This document shows, piece after piece, positions 9,776-20,511 of a DNA stretch of 64,000 nucleotides (position 1 is the stretch's first letter; each line of letters starts with the position of its first letter). This DNA is from Prochlorococcus sp. AG-412-I05 (lineage in GTDB: Bacteria; Cyanobacteriota; Cyanobacteriia; PCC-6307; Cyanobiaceae). The stretch lies in assembly GCA_003214855.1 (NCBI GenBank), contig QCLC01000007.1, forward strand, positions 1-64,000. Direction: 5' to 3'. A program made the translations under genes and the position numbers. Below the pieces are notes generated by a model. It was not told where the DNA came from. It searched no databases and worked only from the letters and a program-made list of their open reading frames with translations.

Positions 9776-10525
9776 TCAAACCTGGGTTGTAGTCGTAGAA
9801 GATGGGGCGGTATTAGAACGCAATTGAGTCATCAAGCTTGAGAAACTGCGATTCATAGGAGGCTCTTGTTCATCAGGGTTCACAATTCCTGCTGAAATAA
9901 TTGTGCGGAAAGCATCCTCCACGGAAATATTTAAATTGCGAACAGAAGACTCCGGCACCAAGGTATACCAACCTGTGGTGGGATTGGGGGCCGTGGGAAT
10001 AAATACACTCAGCAAGGGCTGATCCAGCTCAGCTTGTAGTGAGGGACCTACCAAACCGGTCACAAACCCAACACTAAACAAGCCCTCACGAGGATATTCG
10101 ACCAACACCACTCGACGAAAACGCTTCGAATTGTCTCTTAGGAAAGTTTCCAAAAGCTGCTTAAGGGTCTTATAAACCGAACCAGCAAGAGGTATCCGAG
10201 AAAGAGTTCCCTCACCAAACTCAAGCAGCCAACGTCCAACAATATTGCGAGCCATCAAGCCAATCAAAAGGATGCCAAGCAACGGCACCGTAAGGCCCAG
10301 GCTCAAATTAATCAGATCCTGAAGAAGTGGATTAAGGGTGATGAACGGATTGACCTGTTTGGGGATCGACGTAAGAAATGCAAGTACAAATCTGCTGACA
10401 GTAGTAGCCAACCAGATCGTTGTCGCCAAAGGTATGACTACCAACAACCCTGCAATGAGATCGTTCTTGAGATCCTGCTGAAGCCTTGAGGTCAGCGGCA
10501 GATCTGTTCTGGGATTGGACTGCAC
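9776..10525 (-). CDS. DUF502 family membrane protein
   Basis: This roughly 249-residue protein has two strong hydrophobic segments (LIAGLLVVIPLATTIWLA near 25-45 and LSLGLTVPLLGILLIGL near 75-92) and the DUF502 signature around RIPLAGSVYKTLKQLLET, followed by a soluble part with VFIPTAPNPTTGWYTLVP. Function is unknown; plant relatives are LIKE-COV proteins. It sits just upstream of nusB-ftsY in a likely operon. Start is GTG 10525 or the adjacent TTG 10528. Confidence 0.9.
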   Translation of the reverse strand: MQSNPRTDLPLTSRLQQDLKNDLIAGLLVVIPLATTIWLATTVSRFVLAFLTSIPKQVNPFITLNPLLQDLINLSLGLTVPLLGILLIGLMARNIVGRWLLEFGEGTLSRIPLAGSVYKTLKQLLETFLRDNSKRFRRVVLVEYPREGLFSVGFVTGLVGPSLQAELDQPLLSVFIPTAPNPTTGWYTLVPESSVRNLNISVEDAFRTIISAGIVNPDEQEPPMNRSFSSLMTQLRSNTAPSSTTTTQV

Positions 10526-10597
10526 CAAGGAAAGTCTGAGGCCAAAAGCGGACTTGATTAAACCAACCTAACCAGCTGTATGACTTCTGCCGAGTTT

Positions 10598-11287
10598 TTA
10601 AAGCACGGCTGTGAGCGCCAGCAACACAAAAGCCACTGCAAGCACAACAGCACTAAGGGTGCCACCAAAACGACGCTGATTCACTGCAAGATTGCGCTGC
10701 CGCTCCATTTGCTGGATCTGCTGATCCATCTGAGTCAATTGGCCAGCGACGAAATCATTGGCTGCCTTTTGCTGATCTTCATCAGTTGCAGTAGCAGGCA
10801 ACTGACCAGCTTGTGCAAGCTGATCACCAAGGACCTTGAGAGCTTCAGGGTTCTGAGCCTGTCTACGGGCTTCCTCAAGCTGATCTCGCCTTTGCTTCAA
10901 AGTTTGATTTGCCTGTCCAGCGAGGGTCTGATTACCGGAGATCGCCATTGGAATCACTGCGATCATGGCAATAGCAAAAAGACTAGAAAAAGCACAAATC
11001 AGCCAGCGAATCGGCAGTTTTGCTTTGCCTGGATGATCCAGCCTGGAACTGATCAACATCAGCAACAGACCTATAAATCCCATCGGAGAAAGCGTAACCA
11101 AACGCTGAACCATCACTTGCTGAAACTCCGCCGAAGCCCAATCGCTTGCACCAAGCAAGACAACCATCTGCAACAGCAGCAAAATCACGAGGGTGAGTCC
11201 GAGCCAGCGCATCAAGGGAGTTAAACGACCGACTGAATTTGATCCCAACTCAGAAGCAGGCAAGGCACGATGCCAAAAGGTAATCAA
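10598..11287 (-). CDS. Cyanobacterial membrane protein, HpsJ-like
   Basis: The product has three N-terminal hydrophobic helices (about 28-48, 66-85, 97-122), a Gln-rich coiled-coil segment (about 125-195) and a C-terminal helix (about 205-228). This layout resembles HpsJ-type proteins, linked to hormogonium polysaccharide in filamentous species; a unicellular picocyanobacterium has no such role, so the function here is unknown. The longest frame starts at TTG 11287, only 11 bp from the divergent queG; an ATG at 11209 (203 residues) is also possible and would leave a promoter-sized gap. Confidence 0.78.
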   Translation of the reverse strand: MITFWHRALPASELGSNSVGRLTPLMRWLGLTLVILLLLQMVVLLGASDWASAEFQQVMVQRLVTLSPMGFIGLLLMLISSRLDHPGKAKLPIRWLICAFSSLFAIAMIAVIPMAISGNQTLAGQANQTLKQRRDQLEEARRQAQNPEALKVLGDQLAQAGQLPATATDEDQQKAANDFVAGQLTQMDQQIQQMERQRNLAVNQRRFGGTLSAVVLAVAFVLLALTAVL

Positions 11288-11298
11288 GTGTACGGTTG

Positions 11299-12273
11299 AT
11301 GGTTGTGAAAATCTGCGCCAACCAAGATCAACTCAGCCATGAGCTCAAAGAGCAAGCAAAAAAACAAGGTTTTGATCCTGTAGGAATTGCCAGGTTCCCT
11401 GGTAGTGGCCGACTCCAACTTCGCTCCGCTGCTCTACAGCGCTGGCTAAAAGCTGGTCATCAGGCCGACATGGCATGGATGGCCTCATCGCAAAGGCAAC
11501 AGGCGGACCAACTACTCGAAGGGATGACAAGCCTGCTGGCAGTAGGTCTGAACTACTTCGTCAATGTACAAAGAGCTCCAGGCCAATTATTAGTTGCTCG
11601 CTATGCATGGGGACGGGACTATCACCGAGTGATCAAGCAAAGGCTCCGAAGAGTAGGTCGCTGGCTTGAACAACAAAGACCTAACTGCCGCTGGAAAATC
11701 TGCGTAGATACAGCTCCATTACTCGACAAAGCCTGGGCAGAAGAGGCCGGTCTCGGTTGGATCGGCAAGCACAGCAACCTGATCAATACCCAGCGAGGTT
11801 CATGGATGGTGCTTGGTCATCTTCTTTGCACCGAACCACTCACCCCGGACCAACCCGCCAAGTCCCTGTGCGGCAAATGCCAATCCTGTCTGGAGATGTG
11901 TCCCACCGAAGCCATTACAGAACCCTTTGTGATCGATTCACGTCGATGCCTGGCCTACCACACAATCGAAAACCGCAACCCTGACTTACCAGAAAACATT
12001 GTGACGTCCTTGGGGGATTGGGTCGCCGGATGTGACATCTGTCAAGACGTCTGCCCATGGAATCAACAATCTCTTCCCAATAGCAAGGATCCTGACGTAC
12101 AGCCTCGTGATTGGTTACTCAAGCTGACGCGCAATCAGGCCCTCTCATGGAGCGATACAACTTGGAGTGAACAGTTACGCGGATCTGCTCTGAAAAGAAT
12201 CAAACCATGGATGTGGCGTCGAAATGCAGCCTCAACGCAAACCAACAAACCTCCTACGCTGCAAAAGAACTAA
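11299..12273 (+). CDS. queG: Epoxyqueuosine reductase
   Basis: QueG performs the last step of queuosine synthesis in tRNA, a cobalamin-dependent reduction of epoxyqueuosine. Two 4Fe-4S ferredoxin motifs are visible, CGKCQSCLEMCP (near residue 190) and CDICQDVCPW (near 245), and the conserved block CVDTAPLLDKAWAEEAGLGWIGK with the catalytic Asp. Start is ATG 11299 preceded directly by a TTG. It is followed 9 bp later by the TPR gene, a probable co-transcribed partner. Confidence 0.94.
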   Translation: MVVKICANQDQLSHELKEQAKKQGFDPVGIARFPGSGRLQLRSAALQRWLKAGHQADMAWMASSQRQQADQLLEGMTSLLAVGLNYFVNVQRAPGQLLVARYAWGRDYHRVIKQRLRRVGRWLEQQRPNCRWKICVDTAPLLDKAWAEEAGLGWIGKHSNLINTQRGSWMVLGHLLCTEPLTPDQPAKSLCGKCQSCLEMCPTEAITEPFVIDSRRCLAYHTIENRNPDLPENIVTSLGDWVAGCDICQDVCPWNQQSLPNSKDPDVQPRDWLLKLTRNQALSWSDTTWSEQLRGSALKRIKPWMWRRNAASTQTNKPPTLQKN

Positions 12274-12282
12274 ATCCATGGA

Positions 12283-13176
12283 ATGAAACTGAACCAGCTG
12301 CGATATAAACCGCTTAACAGCTGGCTCAGAGGAGCTGTTCTAGGGCTCATCACCACAATTGTGACAACACCTCCTACTCATGCCCTCATTCCCTACGTCT
12401 ACGAGCCAAGTCCTCTTGAATTAAAAGGAGCCAGCCTCGGCATTGGACGCACAGCCACTCAATTACTGCAACTGGGACAACCAAAAGAAGCCGCGCTCTT
12501 GGCAGCACTTGCTGTCCGACTGCAACCAGAAGATGAGCGTCTCTGGTCAATTTTTGCAGAAGCCCAACTACGCAGCAATCAACTTGATGCTGCAAGCCAT
12601 TCTCTAGCGCGAGCAAAGCAACTCAACCCCAAGAAAGCAGGCCTTTGGTTCGCTGAAGCTTCCCTTGCCCTAAGAGATAACCGGCCTGCAGACGCCGTGA
12701 GCCTCCTCACCCAAGGTCTCGAACTCGAACCAGATAATGCTGGTGCTTACTTTGATCTCGGCAACGCAAGAGTGATGCAAGCCAATCTTCAGATCGCTCT
12801 CAAGGCTTTTGAAAAGGCATCCGGCTTGCAGCCAACATTCTGGGAAGCCGTTAACAACCAAGGAATCGTGTTGTTTGAAATGGGCAAAATCAAAGCTGCC
12901 ATCAACCGCTGGCGACGTGTACTAGAAATCAAACGCAATGCTGAACCAATGCTTGCGCTTGCGGCTGCATTGAATCAAATCAACCCTGGCAGCACAGAAG
13001 CACTCGCACTTGCCAACCAAGCCCTTGCAAAAAATCCAAATTACGTCTTACCAAGACACCAGACAGAGCAGCTCTGGGGAGAACGCCTTCGCCAAGCCAC
13101 AAGTCATTTACTGACAAACCCAAATCTACGATCAGCTGTGGAACGAGCTGAAGCCAACGCTGATACAAACCAATAG
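12283..13176 (+). CDS. TPR-repeat protein with N-terminal signal or anchor
   Basis: The 297-residue protein has a basic N-terminus, a hydrophobic stretch (WLRGAVLGLITTIVTT, about 14-30) and then helix-turn-helix repeats of tetratricopeptide type covering about 50-215, for example GAYFDLGNARVMQANLQIAL and WEAVNNQGIVLFEMGKIKAA. TPRs mediate protein-protein contact; in cyanobacteria such exported TPR proteins often assist photosystem assembly, but the partner is not visible here. It lies between queG and gyrA, all on the + strand. Confidence 0.86.
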   Translation: MKLNQLRYKPLNSWLRGAVLGLITTIVTTPPTHALIPYVYEPSPLELKGASLGIGRTATQLLQLGQPKEAALLAALAVRLQPEDERLWSIFAEAQLRSNQLDAASHSLARAKQLNPKKAGLWFAEASLALRDNRPADAVSLLTQGLELEPDNAGAYFDLGNARVMQANLQIALKAFEKASGLQPTFWEAVNNQGIVLFEMGKIKAAINRWRRVLEIKRNAEPMLALAAALNQINPGSTEALALANQALAKNPNYVLPRHQTEQLWGERLRQATSHLLTNPNLRSAVERAEANADTNQ

Positions 13177-13253
13177 GCACTGATCAACAGTGCTGGTATT
13201 CGCTAAGTAGATCTGTAGGCTGAGCGCTTTAAGCCCTCTAATCCCAAATCTGG

Positions 13254-15737
13254 ATGGCCGAGGAGCGCCTTCAACCAATCGCGTTGCATCAAGAGATGCA
13301 ACGCTCCTATCTCGAATACGCGATGAGCGTAATCGTAGGAAGAGCATTGCCCGATGCCCGAGATGGCCTCAAGCCAGTTCAGCGGCGCATCCTATTTGCA
13401 ATGCATGAGCTAGGCCTAACTCCAGATCGTCCCTATAGAAAATGCGCCCGTGTTGTTGGAGATGTTCTAGGGAAATATCACCCTCATGGCGATCAAGCCG
13501 TTTACGACGCACTCGTTCGACTCGTTCAGAACTTTTCAAGCCGTTTCCCAGTATTGGATGGACACGGCAACTTCGGCTCCGTTGATGACGATCCGCCTGC
13601 GGCCATGCGTTACACAGAAACGCGTCTGGCTTCAATCGCACATATGGCGTTGTTGGATGAAATCGGCGAAGAAACAGTTGATTTTACTGCGAATTTTGAT
13701 GGCTCCCAACAGGAACCCTCAGTACTGCCAGCCCAACTTCCCTTCCTACTACTCAATGGTTGTTCGGGAATCGCCGTAGGTATGGCGACCAGCATTCCAC
13801 CCCACAACCTTGGCGAAGTGGTCGATGGATTGATTGCCCTGATACGGAAGCCCGATCTCAGTGACGACAAATTACTTAGTCTAATTCCTGGCCCAGACTT
13901 TCCAACTGGTGGAGAAATACTGCTGGGCACTGGCATCCATGAGACCTACCTCAAAGGCCGCGGCAGCATCCCAATGCGTGGCGTGGCCCATGTCGAAGAA
14001 ATACAACCTGGAAAGGGTCGGCACCGCCGAAGTGCTGTTGTCGTCACTGAATTGCCCTATCAACTAAGCAAAGCTGGCTGGATCGAAAAACTGGCAGATC
14101 TTGTTAACAATGGAAAAATCGGTGGCATTGCTGATATTCGCGATGAAAGCGACAGAGAAGGAATGAGGATAGTGGTGGAACTGCGCCGAGATGCCAACCC
14201 AGACAATGTTCTCGGCGATCTGCATCGACGCACCTCACTACAAAGCAATTTCGGTGCAATTCTTCTGGCTCTAGTGAACGGCCAACCCCAACAACTTTCA
14301 CTGAGAAAATTGCTACAAACCTTTCTCGAGTACCGAGAACTCACAGTTATCCGAAGAACCAACCATGCCCTAGGAAAAACAAAAACTCGCCTGGAAGTGG
14401 TGGAAGGATTAATCACAGCGTTGAACGCACTACAAGCTGTCATTGCAATGATCCAAGGGGCTGCCGATGCTGCTGCTGCGAGAGCGCGTCTGATGGTGCA
14501 ATTAGATCTAAATGAAAAACAAGCCGACGCTGTTCTAGCAATGCCACTAAGACGACTTACGAGTCTGGAACAAAGCAGTTTGAGACAAGAAGCCAAAGAA
14601 CTGCAAGACAAACAAAAACAACTTCAATTCCTTCTCGAAAATCGAGAAAGCATGCTGGAAGTACTCATTCAAGAACTTCGACAACTCAAAAAACGCTTTA
14701 ACAACCCCCGCCGAACTCGCCTTGTGGAAGGTGGCGATGATCTGGTCGCTGAGCGAGCGGCAAACCAAAGACCAAATGCGGAAGTTCAACGTCAACAAGC
14801 ACTATCCGCCCTGCCAAGTGATGGACGAATACTCATCCAACAAGACAGCCAGGTCAAGGTAATGACCCCACAAATCCTCGGTCGACTTCACCTCAACGAA
14901 GCCTGCAAACTCGGCGATGGACCCTCGCCAGCCAGATTGATCTTGCCAATTGAACCAGCCCCACGTCTACTTGCGGTAACAAACAATGGTCGAGTAGCTC
15001 TAGTTCGCTGGGAATTTGCAGGGCAACAACCCGGGTCGCTGGAACGCTTCCTACCAGGAGGATTAGAAAAAGAAACATTGATAAACATATTCCCCTTGCC
15101 CCTAGATCAAAACCTAAGCCTAGGCCTTTTGAGCAGCGATGGACGCTTCAAGCGATTACCCTTAGAAGAAGTAATGGAACTTTCCGGAAGAGCAGCAACC
15201 ATTGTTAAATTAAAAGATGGTGTTGTATTAAAATCAGCTTTCATTTGTAAAGCAAATGATGATGTCATTTTAGCCAGTAATATAGGAAGAATAATCAGAA
15301 TTAATGTGAATAAAGACAGTATGCCATTGATGGGAAAATTAGCTCAAGGGCCTATGACAATGCGACTATTACCTGAAGAAATGGTCGTTGGAGCAGTTTC
15401 TTGTCCACCGAACTGTGAAAGCACTATATTAATTGCCACACGTCTAGGTAAATTCGCCAAACTATTGGTCTCTTCGATAAGAGTCTGCCAGAGAGGAGAT
15501 TTAGGCGAAATTGGGTTAACAATAAAAGATTCAAATCAAGATCGAGTCGTTGACATCTGTCATGGCAATAGGTTGGTCGGCCTAATAAGTAGCCAAGGTC
15601 GCCATGGCCGTATCGAAGCTGGAGAAATGGAACTGACCATGCCGATCAAACCAAGTGTAAACATCGTAGAATTAAAAGACAACGAAGAAATTCAACAACT
15701 CGTGCCACTAATCACTGCTACTAATGTTCTAGATTAA
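13254..15737 (+). CDS. gyrA: DNA gyrase / topoisomerase IV subunit A
   Basis: The 827-residue protein begins with the type IIA topoisomerase A core ([32 protein letters not shown]) and has the catalytic tyrosine in AAMRYTE (Tyr about 120). The C-terminal beta-pinwheel is present, but a clear GyrA-box (QRRGGKG type) is absent; the nearest segment is CQRGDLGE. Cyanobacteria carry two A-subunit paralogues, so this could be GyrA or the ParC-like form. From about 15060 to the stop the base composition becomes much more AT-rich than the first 600 codons. Confidence 0.9.
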   Translation: MAEERLQPIALHQEMQRSYLEYAMSVIVGRALPDARDGLKPVQRRILFAMHELGLTPDRPYRKCARVVGDVLGKYHPHGDQAVYDALVRLVQNFSSRFPVLDGHGNFGSVDDDPPAAMRYTETRLASIAHMALLDEIGEETVDFTANFDGSQQEPSVLPAQLPFLLLNGCSGIAVGMATSIPPHNLGEVVDGLIALIRKPDLSDDKLLSLIPGPDFPTGGEILLGTGIHETYLKGRGSIPMRGVAHVEEIQPGKGRHRRSAVVVTELPYQLSKAGWIEKLADLVNNGKIGGIADIRDESDREGMRIVVELRRDANPDNVLGDLHRRTSLQSNFGAILLALVNGQPQQLSLRKLLQTFLEYRELTVIRRTNHALGKTKTRLEVVEGLITALNALQAVIAMIQGAADAAAARARLMVQLDLNEKQADAVLAMPLRRLTSLEQSSLRQEAKELQDKQKQLQFLLENRESMLEVLIQELRQLKKRFNNPRRTRLVEGGDDLVAERAANQRPNAEVQRQQALSALPSDGRILIQQDSQVKVMTPQILGRLHLNEACKLGDGPSPARLILPIEPAPRLLAVTNNGRVALVRWEFAGQQPGSLERFLPGGLEKETLINIFPLPLDQNLSLGLLSSDGRFKRLPLEEVMELSGRAATIVKLKDGVVLKSAFICKANDDVILASNIGRIIRINVNKDSMPLMGKLAQGPMTMRLLPEEMVVGAVSCPPNCESTILIATRLGKFAKLLVSSIRVCQRGDLGEIGLTIKDSNQDRVVDICHGNRLVGLISSQGRHGRIEAGEMELTMPIKPSVNIVELKDNEEIQQLVPLITATNVLD

Positions 15738-17230
15738 ATATTTAACACTTAAAGCCTTGATAATCACCTTGATTAAGACAATTGTGTGCGTTCTATCCAA
15801 TCGAGATATTCCGGAGTAACTGTCCCTGTAATATACTCTCCAGTAAAACAAGAAAGCTCAAGTTCAGAAACACCTGAACCTTCAACAATTGCTGCTTTTA
15901 GATCAGCAACCTCTTGATAGACCATGTTATCAGTTGAAAGTTCAGAAGAGATTTCATGAATAGTGCGATTATAAGCAATCAGCTCATGCCGATTTGGCAT
16001 ATTGATGCCATAAACATGTGAATATCTCACTGGTGGTGCTGCAGAAGTAAACGTGACTTTATTCGCACCAGCAACTCGAGCCATTTGTACTATCTCCTTG
16101 GAAGTCGTACCACGTACAATTGAATCGTCCACAATTAAAACATTCTTACCTTTAAATTCTGTTCCCATAGCATTTAACTTTTGTCTAACAGATTTCTTAC
16201 GTTGAGCTTGTCCAGGCATGATAAATGTACGACCTACATAACGATTTTTAAAAAAGCCCTCACGATATTCAATCCCAAGCTGTCTAGCCACTTGCATAGC
16301 AGCAGGCCGTGAAGAGTCAGGAATTGGCATCACAACATCTATATCGCCAGATGGTGTGTACTTTTCAATTGTTTCTGCAAGTCGATCCCCCATCCTTAAT
16401 CGAGCCTCGTAAACCGAGATTCCACTCATCACTGAATCAGGTCGAGCAAGATAAACATACTCAAATGAACATGGCACAAGACGCGGATTCTTCGCACACT
16501 GACGTGAATAAAGCTCGCCATTTTGAGTAATAAAAATCGCCTCTCCAGGATCAACATCCCTAACAATCTCATAATCACCATTCTCTAATACCAGTGACTC
16601 ACTAGCCACAATCCACTCATCAGCACCTTCTAAAGACTTACGTTTACCAAGTACCAATGGCCTAATCCCAAACGGATCGCGAAAAGCAAGAAGGCCGTGC
16701 CCTGCAATCAAAGCAATAGATGTATAAGAACCTTCTACTCGTTGATGTACAGAAGTAACAGCATCAAATACTTGATCTGGAGTAAGATCACTACCATAAA
16801 TTTTCAATTGCAATTCAGTAGCTAAAACATTAAGCAACATCTCCGTATCACTCTTTGAATTTGTATGGCGACGATCAATATTGAACAAGTCGCGATCAAG
16901 CTCTCGAGTATTAGTAAGGTTACCGTTATGAATAAGAATGATTCCGTAAGGAGCATTCACATAAAATGGTTGTGCTTCTTCTTCCCGCTCAGCGGCACCC
17001 TTTGTTGCATATCTGACATGACCAAGACCAATATTACCGATTAAGGAACGCATATCACGTGTGCGATAGGCCTCCCGCACTTGCCCCCTTGCCTTATGCA
17101 AGTGAAAAACACTGCCATCCATGGTGGCTATGCCAGTAGAGTCCTGACCCCGGTGCTGTAGAAGTAGCAAGCTGTCATAAATCTGCTGATTAACCAGCGC
17201 AGTAGAAACAATGCCAACAATGCCGCACAT
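15060..17230. other. Low-GC tract across the gyrA 3' end and purF
   Basis: Composition drops sharply inside gyrA: the 60-base lines at 14881 and 15001 each hold 35 G+C, while the line at 15061 holds 22 and that at 15241 holds 17. It stays low through purF (18 of 60 at 16141) and recovers towards purL (26 of 60 at 18541). Both genes stay intact, so the drop reflects synonymous choice. Recombination with a lower-GC relative is one explanation; local mutation bias is another. Confidence 0.6.
15773..17230 (-). CDS. purF: Amidophosphoribosyltransferase
   Basis: First committed step of purine synthesis, making 5-phosphoribosylamine from PRPP and glutamine. The N-terminal Ntn glutaminase nucleophile is Cys2 in MCGIVGI, so no propeptide precedes it. 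The PRPP-binding loop is VLIVDDSIVRGTT (about 365). Length 485 is normal. It is the last gene of the dnaN-PRC-purL-purF row, 59 bp after purL, and converges on gyrA with a 35-bp gap. Codon use is AT-richer than in its neighbours. Confidence 0.97.
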   Translation of the reverse strand: MCGIVGIVSTALVNQQIYDSLLLLQHRGQDSTGIATMDGSVFHLHKARGQVREAYRTRDMRSLIGNIGLGHVRYATKGAAEREEEAQPFYVNAPYGIILIHNGNLTNTRELDRDLFNIDRRHTNSKSDTEMLLNVLATELQLKIYGSDLTPDQVFDAVTSVHQRVEGSYTSIALIAGHGLLAFRDPFGIRPLVLGKRKSLEGADEWIVASESLVLENGDYEIVRDVDPGEAIFITQNGELYSRQCAKNPRLVPCSFEYVYLARPDSVMSGISVYEARLRMGDRLAETIEKYTPSGDIDVVMPIPDSSRPAAMQVARQLGIEYREGFFKNRYVGRTFIMPGQAQRKKSVRQKLNAMGTEFKGKNVLIVDDSIVRGTTSKEIVQMARVAGANKVTFTSAAPPVRYSHVYGINMPNRHELIAYNRTIHEISSELSTDNMVYQEVADLKAAIVEGSGVSELELSCFTGEYITGTVTPEYLDWIERTQLS

Positions 17231-17289
17231 GTGAAGCTCAACTCCTCAAATGCATAAGCCAAGGAATACATTTTGCACCAAAGCTCAAC

Positions 17290-19692
17290 TCAGACGCTTG
17301 AAGAGAGATCCAAGCCCATACGACGAGGAATTGCCTGCTCAAAGCACTCCCTCAGCTGATTCAAAGGAAGCTGAACCAAGCGATTGCCAGCCTGAGTGAT
17401 CAGCAACTCCTCATCAGCCGTAACAACACCAAGGTACTGATCAAACACTGCGCCAGGGGATGCGGTCTTTGCCTGATTTAAAACCTTTTGCCAGGCAACA
17501 GCTTGCGTGGATGGAACACTCACCAAGATGCGTGAACCACCTTCAGCAAATAACAACCGATCCAATCGAGCATCGCTGGATGGTAACTCAAGATGTGCAC
17601 CCAAATTTGCAGCAATACAACACTCAGCAACTGCAACTGCAAGACCTCCATCACTTAGATCATGAGCAGAGCGAACAAATCCCTCAGCAATAGAATTGCG
17701 TAGGAAAGATTGAACTAAGCACTCAAGTTTCAGATCAATCTCCGGAGGCCTACCAGTAACTAAACCATGAATACATTCAAGATAACTACTACCCGCAAGG
17801 CTAACGCGAGGATCAACCGCAACTGTTGTATCGATAGGCACACCTAAAAGCCAAATCAAATCACCAGGCTCAAGCCAAGCCTGACCACACACATTTGCAA
17901 GATCATGAACTAAACCAACCATTCCAACAACTGGTGTTGGGTGAATAGGTTGTATTTCACCATCAGCTAAGCGAGTTTCATTATATAGAGAAACATTTCC
18001 TCCAGTTACTGGTGTTGAAAAAGTCTTACAAGCCTTAGAAAGACCACGACAAGCTAAAGCCAATTGCCAATACCCAGTAGGTGTTTCCGGAGAAGAAAAA
18101 TTGAGATTATCCGTGACAGCCAAAGGCTCCGCACCTACACAACTAAGATTTCTTGCCGCTTCTGCGACAGCAGCCATAGCACCACGTTCTGGATCAAGAA
18201 AAACCCATCGATTAGGACAATCAACAACTGCCGCAACTCCCCGGTTCACCTCATCTACAGAGCCTTTACCTTGCTGTGGACGTAATCTCACAACAGCAGC
18301 ATCAGAAACTCCTGGAGCTGAAACTGTATTGGCTTGAACCTGATGATCATATTGACGATATACCCAACGTTTTGAAGCAATCGTAGGGTGATCAAGCAAC
18401 TTTAGAAGAATTTCACCCCATGAAAGATTACTACCAAAATGAGATTTTGAATTTAAATTGATGCCTTTTAAACCAACAACTGGTAATAAATCCTCGTGCC
18501 AATCCCATTTGGCCTGAATCTCTAGCGGAGGATCACTAACTAATTCATGTCGATCAATTGGAGTATCATCAGCTAACGCATTAGCAGGCACCTCAGCAAC
18601 AACTTCACCTTTTTGCAAAACACGAACCACCTTCTGTTCAAGAACGCAACCAACAATTGCTGCTTGCAACCCCCAACGGATAAATCTCTCCATCAAAGAT
18701 TGCTCTTGTCCAGGCTTCACCACAAAAAGCATTCTCTCTTGAGATTCCGAGAGTAAAAACTCATATGGAGTCATGCCAAGCTCACGAGCAGGAACTCGAT
18801 CAAGATCGAGTTCAATACCAAGACCACCCTTAGCAGCCATCTCCGAGCAGCTGCAGGTAAGACCAGCGGCACCCATGTCCTGAGCAGCAATAACATCGCC
18901 ACTCTTAAAAGCATCAAGACAAGCTTCGATTAAACCTTTTTCCAAAAATGGATCACCAACCTGAACCGCAGGACGATCATCCAGAGAAGCTTTGGTAAGC
19001 TCTGCACTAGCAAAACTGGCTCCACCCATACCATCACGACCAGTTGTACTACCGACATAAACCACCGGATAACCAACACCATGAGCCCCAGAACAGACAA
19101 TCTCGTCTGTTTCCATCAGCCCAAGAGCCATTGCATTAACTAACGGATTGCCGGAATAACTGGAATCAAACGCCACCTCACCACCAACGGTAGGAACTCC
19201 AACACAATTGCCGTAATGAGCAATACCTTCAACGACCCCCTCCATAAGACCAACATTACGTTCATCTTCAAGAGGTCCAAAACGCAAAGCATTAAGGAGC
19301 GCAATAGGCCTTGCACCCATAGTAAAAATATCTCTCAAAATTCCGCCAACACCTGTAGCAGCTCCTTGAAAAGGTTCCAATGCAGAAGGATGATTGTGGC
19401 TTTCGATTTTGAAAGCCAAGCTCTGCCCATCTCCTAAATCCACAACACCAGCATTTTCTCCAGGACCAACCAAAATCCGATGACCACTTGTAGGAAAGCT
19501 GTTGAGTAAAGGCCTTGAATTGCGATAACAACAGTGTTCAGACCACATCACACCAAACATGCCCAGCTCAACTCGGTTAGGTGCACGTTGGAGACGACGG
19601 CAAATCTCGTCGTAATCATCTGGCTTGAGACCTTCATGACGTAAAGCCGCAGCCACGTCATAATCAACTCTCAAATCGGGGCCCTGAGACAC
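17290..19692 (-). CDS. purL: Phosphoribosylformylglycinamidine synthase subunit PurL
   Basis: At 800 residues this is the small-type PurL, which works with separate PurQ and PurS subunits to convert FGAR to FGAM. Recognisable blocks are [37 protein letters not shown] (nucleotide site), [18 protein letters not shown] and [12 protein letters not shown]. Start is GTG 19692, giving the usual [15 protein letters not shown]-terminus. It lies 39 bp downstream of the PRC-barrel gene and 59 bp upstream of purF. purQ and purS are not in the window. Confidence 0.97.
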   Translation of the reverse strand: MSQGPDLRVDYDVAAALRHEGLKPDDYDEICRRLQRAPNRVELGMFGVMWSEHCCYRNSRPLLNSFPTSGHRILVGPGENAGVVDLGDGQSLAFKIESHNHPSALEPFQGAATGVGGILRDIFTMGARPIALLNALRFGPLEDERNVGLMEGVVEGIAHYGNCVGVPTVGGEVAFDSSYSGNPLVNAMALGLMETDEIVCSGAHGVGYPVVYVGSTTGRDGMGGASFASAELTKASLDDRPAVQVGDPFLEKGLIEACLDAFKSGDVIAAQDMGAAGLTCSCSEMAAKGGLGIELDLDRVPARELGMTPYEFLLSESQERMLFVVKPGQEQSLMERFIRWGLQAAIVGCVLEQKVVRVLQKGEVVAEVPANALADDTPIDRHELVSDPPLEIQAKWDWHEDLLPVVGLKGINLNSKSHFGSNLSWGEILLKLLDHPTIASKRWVYRQYDHQVQANTVSAPGVSDAAVVRLRPQQGKGSVDEVNRGVAAVVDCPNRWVFLDPERGAMAAVAEAARNLSCVGAEPLAVTDNLNFSSPETPTGYWQLALACRGLSKACKTFSTPVTGGNVSLYNETRLADGEIQPIHPTPVVGMVGLVHDLANVCGQAWLEPGDLIWLLGVPIDTTVAVDPRVSLAGSSYLECIHGLVTGRPPEIDLKLECLVQSFLRNSIAEGFVRSAHDLSDGGLAVAVAECCIAANLGAHLELPSSDARLDRLLFAEGGSRILVSVPSTQAVAWQKVLNQAKTASPGAVFDQYLGVVTADEELLITQAGNRLVQLPLNQLRECFEQAIPRRMGLDLSSSV

Positions 19693-19731
19693 GAAATCTG
19701 AATCATCTCTTCCCAGTTTTACTTATAAAGC

Positions 19732-20508
19732 TCAAACCCAAGGATCATCCTGACCATCGCCTCTACCGTCCGGACGCCGGCGGCGGCGTAACTCTTCAGT
19801 TGATTGGGAAAAATCATCAGTCTGTTGATCATCCCAACCTTCTAAGGGATCCATTTCAGCCATATCAGAAGACTTCCAAGAACGCTGAACTGGTTCTTCC
19901 CAGGGAGGATCCTCCAACCAACCTTCCAAACGATCACTAGCCCGGTCACCCATCTTGTGAAGTTGATCACGCCAATGACGGGAACGCTTGATGAAACCCT
20001 GCCGAACACTGGAATGAACCAAGGGAAGATCATCTAAACCACGCAAAGCAGTAGAAACCATCCCTGGTTGCTGATCAACAATCCGATCAGTTGTTAATCG
20101 CCATCGACTACTACCTGGAAGCCGAGGATCACTGCGAGAGACCAAATAATGAAGAATTTTCCCTGTTGTGGGAATAAAAACAAAATCAGCCACCAAACCA
20201 AGGCGTTCCCCATCGCAATCCAACAAATCAGCATCTAACAAAGTGGGAAGACGCTCAAGCGTGATCTGATCAGAAACAGCCGGTTGCCCTTTAACAAAAA
20301 CCTCTTGCTGATTCATCCCACGAGACTGATCCAAACGCCAAACATCCCTCGAGACTCGAAGTGCTGATGGACGACTAACCCAACCAAGTAAACGATGAAC
20401 TGGAGGATGCATCCAAGGCATTACTCCAGGGCCATGATCTAAGCCCTGATCACAACGTACTCGATGGTGCAACAAATCACTCAATAAAATCTGCTCAGGA
20501 AGATTCAA
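19732..20508 (-). CDS. PRC-barrel domain protein of the dnaN cluster
   Basis: The 258-residue protein has a PRC-barrel-like stretch at about 85-150 (LLDADLLDCDGERLGLVADFVFIPTTGKILHYLVSR) with a second, weaker beta-rich repeat before it (about 5-60). The last third is hydrophilic, acidic and Trp-rich, ending in an Arg-rich patch (RRRRRPDGRGDGQ). It begins 3 bp after dnaN, so the two are surely co-transcribed. PRC barrels bind protein partners, as in RimM; the role of this one is unknown. Confidence 0.88.
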   Translation of the reverse strand: MNLPEQILLSDLLHHRVRCDQGLDHGPGVMPWMHPPVHRLLGWVSRPSALRVSRDVWRLDQSRGMNQQEVFVKGQPAVSDQITLERLPTLLDADLLDCDGERLGLVADFVFIPTTGKILHYLVSRSDPRLPGSSRWRLTTDRIVDQQPGMVSTALRGLDDLPLVHSSVRQGFIKRSRHWRDQLHKMGDRASDRLEGWLEDPPWEEPVQRSWKSSDMAEMDPLEGWDDQQTDDFSQSTEELRRRRRPDGRGDGQDDPWV

Positions 20509-20511
20509 AGT

